The notes below the pieces were generated by a model. The model saw only the letters and a program-made list of their open reading frames with translations, was not told the DNA's origin and did not search any database. A DNA stretch of 64,000 nucleotides, from the NCBI RefSeq assembly GCF_900156345.1, contig NZ_FTPP01000001.1, positions 124,001-188,000 on the forward strand, given 5' to 3'. This DNA is from Pontibacter indicus (GTDB taxonomy: Bacteria > Bacteroidota > Bacteroidia > Cytophagales > Hymenobacteraceae). Below are positions 59,734-64,000 of the stretch, piece by piece; position 1 is the first letter of the stretch, and each line of letters starts with the position of its first letter. The position numbers and the translations under genes were made by a program.

Positions 59734-60497
59734 ACAAGATCATCAAATACGTGCTTTACGACATCGTGCGCAGCAAAATTGTGGTGGCCTATACCTTGTT
59801 TCTCCTGCTGCTCTCCATCGGCCTCTTCAACCTGGGCGGCAGCCCCGACAAGGGCCTATTGAGCCTGCTGAACCTGGTGCTTTTGACCGTGCCTTTGATC
59901 AGCATCGTCTTTGCCACCACCCACTTCTACAACTCCTACGAGTTCATGGAGCTTTTGGTCTCCCAGCCCATCCGCCGCTCGCGCATCTTTTTGAGCGAGT
60001 ACTGGGGCGTTTCGCTCTCGCTCTCGGCGGCCTTCCTGCTGGGGGTGGGGGTGCCGGTGCTCCTGTTCGCCCCCGGCGCCACGGGCCTGTACCTGGTGCT
60101 CACGGGCCTGTTCGTCACCTTCATCTTCGTGGCCCTGGCCTTTTTGGCCTCGGTCATCACGCGCGATAAAGCGAAAGGGATAGGTATAGCGCTGCTGCTC
60201 TGGTTCTACTTTGCCCTGATCTACGACGGCATCGTGCTCCTGATCCTCTACTCCTTCGGCGACTACCCGCTCGAGTACGCCACCCTGGCCCTGACGGCCC
60301 TCAACCCCGTGGACCTGGGGCGGGTGATGGTGCTTTTGAACCTGGACGTGTCGGCCATGATGGGCTACACCGGCGCTCTCTACAAGAGCATCTTCGGCAG
60401 CGCCTGGGGCGTGGGCATCGCCTTCCTAGTGCTCCTGCTCTGGGTGCTCGTGCCCCTGCTCACCTCCAGAAGGGTGTTTCAAAAACGGGATATTTAG
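59730..60497 (+). CDS. nosY: NosY membrane permease (copy 2)
   Basis: 255 residues, identical to copy 1 except for one Ala-to-Ser change and the last residues (SRRVFQKRDI). At the DNA level differences are few and mostly single, except in 60165-60191, where eight synonymous changes are packed into nine codons (DKAKGIGIA) and create an AGGTATAG. This looks like a stretch left untouched by gene conversion from the other copy. A terminator follows 40 bases on. Confidence 0.95.
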   Translation: MNKIIKYVLYDIVRSKIVVAYTLFLLLLSIGLFNLGGSPDKGLLSLLNLVLLTVPLISIVFATTHFYNSYEFMELLVSQPIRRSRIFLSEYWGVSLSLSAAFLLGVGVPVLLFAPGATGLYLVLTGLFVTFIFVALAFLASVITRDKAKGIGIALLLWFYFALIYDGIVLLILYSFGDYPLEYATLALTALNPVDLGRVMVLLNLDVSAMMGYTGALYKSIFGSAWGVGIAFLVLLLWVLVPLLTSRRVFQKRDI

Positions 60498-60536
60498 CAC
60501 AGGTATAGGATAGCGCTGATCTGAAATATACTCCAT

Positions 60537-60572
60537 AAAAAATCCCCGTCCTGCGATGGATGGGGATTTTTT
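60537..60572. terminator. terminator of nos cluster 2
   Basis: AAAAAATCCCC (60537-60547) and GGGGATTTTTT (60562-60572) are exact complements; usable from both strands. Confidence 0.87.
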
Positions 60573-60582
60573 ATGCTCTTGC

Positions 60583-60813
60583 CTATTGCTGATTTGATGT
60601 GTCCGTAGTTGAGACCGTGTCTACGTCAAAGGCTGCCGAGTCGCCCTCCATATCTAGCTGTGGGCTTATTTCTTCACCAGCTCCAATTTCCACGCTTTCA
60701 TCCATCGTTTCGGTGTTGCGGTTATCCGCATCCCCGGCCGTGTCGTGTGTGGTATTGTCACTACTGCACGAAAAAAAGAACACACCGGCTAACATGATCA
60801 GTATCTTTTTCAT
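60583..60813 (-). CDS. small acidic lipoprotein
   Basis: 76 residues: lipoprotein signal MKKILIMLAGVFFFSC (Cys16), then a disordered stretch rich in Asp, Glu, Thr and Ser with no hydrophobic core. Probably an outer-membrane-attached acidic peptide. Not recognised. It is convergent with nosY copy 2 across a shared terminator. Confidence 0.68.
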   Translation of the reverse strand: MKKILIMLAGVFFFSCSSDNTTHDTAGDADNRNTETMDESVEIGAGEEISPQLDMEGDSAAFDVDTVSTTDTSNQQ

Positions 60814-60978
60814 AGTCGCATCTATTGGTTTGAACTATCTAAAACGAGTTTAAAACGCCTTCGTTTCAAAGTATGTGGATGAAAACCAGTTAAAACACGA
60901 TATCGAGTTACAAAAAAACCGTCCTGCTCAGGGGCTTAGGCTCATGAACAGAACGGTTCGGAAAGTTAGATCACTTAT

Positions 60979-61428
60979 TTACACATTATCAGCCGCGTAC
61001 CACTCCGCAAAGGACTTTTCCGTTTCCCAAAGCTTGAGGCTGTGCAGTTCTGCCTGCTGTGGCAGCAAGGGGTGCAGCCTTTGTTTGAAGTCCAGCAGCA
61101 TGTTCTCGCAGGTTGGCTGAAAAGGAGTGAGCACCAGTTTGTGGTTCAGGTGCCGCAATGCCTCTACCAGCTCAGACGGCGCATCCTCGCGCAGCAGCAG
61201 CGCATGGTCAATCGGGTCGATGATGGTTTCCTGCACGATCTTTTTGAGATCCTTGAAGTCCATCACCATGCCGTCATTCGGGTGCATTTCGTTCACGATT
61301 GGAGTGCCGATGATGGTGACTTCCAGCCGGTAAGAATGCCCGTGAATGTTGCGGCAACCACCCTTGTAATTCTGCAGGGCGTGTGCGGCTTCAAACGTGA
61401 ACAGGCGGGTTAAACGTATTTTGCTCAT
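60979..61428 (-). CDS. queD: 6-carboxy-tetrahydropterin synthase (QueD/PTPS family)
   Basis: 149 residues. The zinc site is formed by the His in FTFEAAHAL and HGHSYRLEV; the catalytic Cys is in GGCRNIHGHS, and IDHALLL near residue 73 and the later CENML and LWETEKSFAEWY residues complete the family pattern. QueD makes 6-carboxy-5,6,7,8-tetrahydropterin in queuosine synthesis from the GTP cyclohydrolase product; a pteridine role (PTPS) is possible. It lies six bases after the 61435 gene's stop on the same strand. Confidence 0.9.
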   Translation of the reverse strand: MSKIRLTRLFTFEAAHALQNYKGGCRNIHGHSYRLEVTIIGTPIVNEMHPNDGMVMDFKDLKKIVQETIIDPIDHALLLREDAPSELVEALRHLNHKLVLTPFQPTCENMLLDFKQRLHPLLPQQAELHSLKLWETEKSFAEWYAADNV

Positions 61429-61434
61429 GTGCTG

Positions 61435-63240
61435 CTATACCTTTTGATTTGCCACTTGCAGCTGGCCTTCCGCCTCCAGTAGTTCCTCCAGCATCTGCAT
61501 GCGTTTCTCGAGCTGGTCTTTGAACAGTGTCGGCACCAGCTCTTTGTAGTAGGCTATACCTTGCTGCAGGTTCTGCCAGAAACTCTGCAGGTATTTTTCC
61601 TGCTTATCGGTCATGGTTTCCTGCAGCTCGGCCTTTTTGTTCTTCCAGTACTGCACATACATGTTGAGCTCGTTGATGAACACATGCGGGCGGTAGGTAT
61701 TGTTGAGCACATTCACGCGGCCATAGATGTGGTCGACCATCTCCTGCAGCTTGAAAATATTAGAGAAGTAAGCCAGGTTCGGACCCGGGCAAATAGCGAT
61801 GGGTCTGGAAGCGACGGCTTTTCTGGCTATACCTAGTTTGACCAGAGCGGTATTGGCCAGCCCTTCGCAAAGGCACTCCTTCTCCAGCACTTTGGCTTCC
61901 CTTGTTTTGTATTCCGCTTCCGTCAGGCCTAATCCCTGCAGCTCCACCAACTTGTTGCGCTGGTATTTGCGGGAGGCGGTGCAGATAGGCTCTTTCGTGA
62001 AATCAGTGTTAGACACCAGGTGCTTCTTTTCGCACGGGCTGCCCGGCTTTCCTTTTTCGATGCGAGCTAGTGTGAGCGCCTCAGAACTGGTGCCACGGAG
62101 GGAGTTGAACGGTACGCCCAGCGGGGAGATCGGGCTCAGGTATAGGTCTTCTTTTTTCGCGCGCGCCAGCTTCTCCATGGTTTCCGCATCCACCGTAGTG
62201 GCTTCGGGTACGAGCAAAAAAGGTGTGCCCCAGCCGGCGGCGTCCATACCGTAGTGCTCCAGCAAAAAGCTGTGTTCATCTGCTGTGCCGATGCCGCCCT
62301 GCACCGTGATGTGCATGGTGGGCGCCTTGTCAGGTATAACATAGCCTTTGGCTGCAAGGCTGCTGCTGAACAAGGTATAGAGCTCGTCCTGCATGGCCTG
62401 GCGGTTCTGCCTGAACTCTTCCAGAATCGGGCCGAGCAGGTAGCCGTCGGTAGCAAAGGCGTGGCCGCCGCAGTTCAGTCCGGACTCGATACGAAACTCC
62501 GACACCCAAATGCCTTTTTTTGCCAGTATCTTTCCCTGCACAAAGGCCGAGCGGTAGTCGCTTACTTTAATCACCACTTGCTTTTGCAGGAAGCCGTTTT
62601 TATCCGGGAAGAAGCAGGGGAACTGCTCGAGGTAACTGTAGAGGCGCATGTTCATACCTGCCGAAAAGATCACCGAAGCATGCACCGTGCTTTTTGCAAA
62701 ACCACGCAAGGCCGCCAGGGCGTCGGAATATTCCGAAGGCAGCGGGTTGCCATCTTTGTCGTAATTGGTTTTGTCTAGCTTGGTCATGATGTTCACATCG
62801 ATGCTTCCCGGTACCACGGCTTTCCTAAGCTCATCCTGCATGATCTTTTTCAGTTCCGGATTGCTGGTCTGCAGCATTTTTCGGTACATAGCCTTCAGCG
62901 GAGTATTGTCAGGCAACAGCAGGAAATACTTGGTCAGGCGCGACTCCGAATCAAAGGGCTCTTGTTTCAGCGCCTCTACCTGCAGCTTCACGATGCGGTC
63001 GGCCAGGTTCAGGTAAGCCGTGATGCGGCGGGCGCGGTAGTCCTCTTCTTTCGTCGTAATGGGCGTGAACGGCTCCTGGTATACCTGGCTGTAGTACTCG
63101 CGCATCTGCTCGATCAGGGTGTCGTCGCTGAGCGAGACAACCGACGAAATACCATACTGCGCCACTTTCATGGGCGAGTCGATGGAAAAGGCCAACCCCA
63201 TAACCGGGATGTGGAAGGTGTGCGGTGTGTTTTTAATCAT
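61435..63240 (-). CDS. conserved 601-residue protein, nitronate monooxygenase-like TIM barrel
   Basis: Opens with HIPVMGLAFSIDSPMKVAQYGISSVVSLSDD, in the way flavin TIM-barrels of the nitronate monooxygenase/FabK type start. Later segments fit the same fold: GIWVSEFRIESGLNCGGHAF, TMHITVQGGIGTADEHSFLL, and AAGWGTPFLLVPEATTV. It is about 250 residues longer than those enzymes; the extra C-terminal part has a Cys-rich stretch (SPCEKKHLVS, EPICTASRKY, KECLCEGLANTAL) that could bind a metal or Fe-S cluster, and then a long helical tail. Flavin enzyme is a guess from motifs. It forms an operon with queD, and no experimentally known relative comes to mind. Confidence 0.65.
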   Translation of the reverse strand: MIKNTPHTFHIPVMGLAFSIDSPMKVAQYGISSVVSLSDDTLIEQMREYYSQVYQEPFTPITTKEEDYRARRITAYLNLADRIVKLQVEALKQEPFDSESRLTKYFLLLPDNTPLKAMYRKMLQTSNPELKKIMQDELRKAVVPGSIDVNIMTKLDKTNYDKDGNPLPSEYSDALAALRGFAKSTVHASVIFSAGMNMRLYSYLEQFPCFFPDKNGFLQKQVVIKVSDYRSAFVQGKILAKKGIWVSEFRIESGLNCGGHAFATDGYLLGPILEEFRQNRQAMQDELYTLFSSSLAAKGYVIPDKAPTMHITVQGGIGTADEHSFLLEHYGMDAAGWGTPFLLVPEATTVDAETMEKLARAKKEDLYLSPISPLGVPFNSLRGTSSEALTLARIEKGKPGSPCEKKHLVSNTDFTKEPICTASRKYQRNKLVELQGLGLTEAEYKTREAKVLEKECLCEGLANTALVKLGIARKAVASRPIAICPGPNLAYFSNIFKLQEMVDHIYGRVNVLNNTYRPHVFINELNMYVQYWKNKKAELQETMTDKQEKYLQSFWQNLQQGIAYYKELVPTLFKDQLEKRMQMLEELLEAEGQLQVANQKV

Positions 63241-63401
63241 GAATGTAAGTGTGGTATCGGTTTGATTTTGTTTTACTTTATGCCCTTTCTGTCATTTCGA
63301 CTGAAGGGAGAAATCTGGAGCTTTCGCCTCCCTGGTGCCAGGTATAGCATTGTAGTGGCTGTAGCAATTCGCCTGCTATCATTTTCAGGGTCGGGGAGGG
63401 G

Positions 63402-64000
63402 TTAAAGCCCCCTTCGCTTCATCTCCGCCTCCAGCAACCTCAATTCTCTACCCATTTGCCCGGCAATCGATGTATTCTCCTCCGCCCGCCGGATCATGTA
63501 GGGCAGGGTGGTGGCCACGTCGCCGTAAGGCAGGTATTTGGACGCGTTGTAGCCTGCACTGGCCAGGTTGTAGGTCAGGTTGTCGCTCATGCCGTAGAGT
63601 TGCGAGAAGTGGATACGCTTATGGTGATCGGCTATACCTTGACGGTTGATCTGGTTGACGAGGTAGCGGGTGCTGGCCTCGTTGTGCGTGGCGGCGCAAA
63701 GCTCCACACGGTGCAGGTGCTGCAGGCAGATGTCAATGGCACCGTCGAAACTGCGGTCGGTGTCGGCCTTCACAGTAAAGACCGGACAAGGATAACCCTG
63801 CGCAGCAGCCCGTTCCTGCTCTTTCTCGATGTAGGCCCCGCGCACGATCTTGATGCCCAGTATCACGTCATAGCCTTCGCTTCTTTTGAGCAAATCAGTG
63901 AGGTAGGCGATACGGTCGGTGCGGTACATTTGCAGCGTGTTGAAGATCACGGCACGGCGCTCGTTGTAGCGCAGCATCATCTTCTCGGCCAGCTCGTCCA
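63402..64000 (-). CDS. proline dehydrogenase, C-terminal part (cut by window end)
   Basis: About 199 residues remain; the frame continues past the window edge (DELAEKMMLRYNERR). Family landmarks: LGIKIVRGAYIEKEQERA (flavin contact), VELCAATHNEAS, IHFSQLYGMSDNLTYNL and the YLPYGDVATTLPYMIRRAEENTS region with the conserved R-R-x-x-E-N substrate-binding set. It oxidises proline to pyrroline-5-carboxylate with FAD, passing electrons to the quinone pool. It is the stand-alone type, with no dehydrogenase domain fused in the visible part. Confidence 0.92.
   Translation of the reverse strand, partial: DELAEKMMLRYNERRAVIFNTLQMYRTDRIAYLTDLLKRSEGYDVILGIKIVRGAYIEKEQERAAAQGYPCPVFTVKADTDRSFDGAIDICLQHLHRVELCAATHNEASTRYLVNQINRQGIADHHKRIHFSQLYGMSDNLTYNLASAGYNASKYLPYGDVATTLPYMIRRAEENTSIAGQMGRELRLLEAEMKRRGL

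Larger units (their letters stand above)
16..63640. repeat. dispersed AGGTATAG motif, about 120 cores in the window
   Basis: The 7-mer AGGTATA and its complement TATACCT occur about 120 times by eye, in both orientations and nearly evenly, in genes and spacers. The longer form CAGGTATAGC occurs about 18 times (for example near 3163, 6940, 12270, 13336, 20648, 22307, 26106, 28806, 30567, 32775, 33457, 38826, 39086, 46633, 54092, 63340). In genes it codes for Gly-Ile(-Ala) or Leu-Tyr-Leu, using the otherwise uncommon Ile codon ATA. Confidence 0.85.

Noticed and set aside
60917..60965. Hairpin upstream of the queD end as a terminator
   Set aside because: Only short interrupted pairing (AACCGTCCTG with CAGAACGGTT) and no clear T-tract in either direction.
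1..64000. tRNA, rRNA, CRISPR arrays, insertion sequences
   Set aside because: Read for TFC-loop-like sequences, repeat-spacer patterns and transposase motifs; none was found.

Overview
The window looks like a chromosome segment of a Bacteroidota bacterium, most likely Cytophagales/Hymenobacteraceae and close to Pontibacter (the genus is a guess from gene content). The reasons are promoters of the TTTG / TAnnTTTG type, few Shine-Dalgarno sequences, a type IX secretion C-terminal sorting domain, many small lipoproteins and OM beta-barrels, a quinol-type nitric oxide reductase and Sec/lipoprotein-type (clade II) nitrous oxide reductases. No rRNA, tRNA, CRISPR array, transposase or prophage gene was seen.

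Layout. 1-7 kb: 3' end of isocitrate lyase, a fatty-aldehyde-type dehydrogenase beside an internally deleted SDR gene, HMG-CoA lyase with a LutA-like Fe-S protein, and two tandem OM beta-barrels. 7-10.4 kb: a five-gene operon with a TIGR02587/TIGR02588 membrane pair and cyanophycinase. 10.4-14.2 kb: TPR protein, DUF3037 + HipA-like kinase, META lipoprotein, EamA transporter. 14.5-17.6 kb: frameshifted DUF779 gene, aldehyde dehydrogenase and divergent AraC regulator. 17.7-22 kb: methyltransferase, DUF4375 lipoprotein, Fur/Zur-type regulator with zinc efflux transporter, ferredoxin and its reductase. 22-25.8 kb: a membrane-protein operon with a small winged-helix regulator and two matching palindromic operators. 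26-30 kb: isoaspartyl peptidase and cyanophycin synthetase, which with the cyanophycinase complete a cyanophycin storage and recovery pathway. 30-38.5 kb: a Tyr/Gly/Ser-rich low-complexity protein, STAS protein, NarL-type regulator, pirin, a glucan phosphorylase lacking its PLP lysine, M28 peptidase. 38.5-42.3 kb: a large secreted sugar dehydrogenase with PKD and tandem PA14 domains.

42.7-60.5 kb is a denitrification island: qNOR operon, cupin, and two complete tandem copies of a cytochrome c - nosZ - nosB - nosL - nosD - nosF - nosY operon. NO would be reduced to N2O by NorB and N2O to N2 by NosZ, with NosL/D/F/Y maturing the copper sites. The norB side and nos copy 1 share an identical promoter module of two FNR-like dyads 22 bp apart placed 24 bp from a -7 box; copy 2 lacks it. 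The two nosY genes are nearly identical although the flanking pairs have diverged, which points to gene conversion. 60.5-64 kb: a small lipoprotein, QueD, a TIM-barrel-like protein and the 3' part of proline dehydrogenase.

The most unusual genome-scale signal is a short sequence, AGGTATAG (core AGGTATA, extended CAGGTATAGC), repeated in both orientations through coding and non-coding DNA. I count about 120 copies of the 7-mer by eye, where about 8 would be expected by chance. It behaves like a highly iterated motif such as cyanobacterial HIP1 or a DNA uptake sequence, and I do not know of a description of it.
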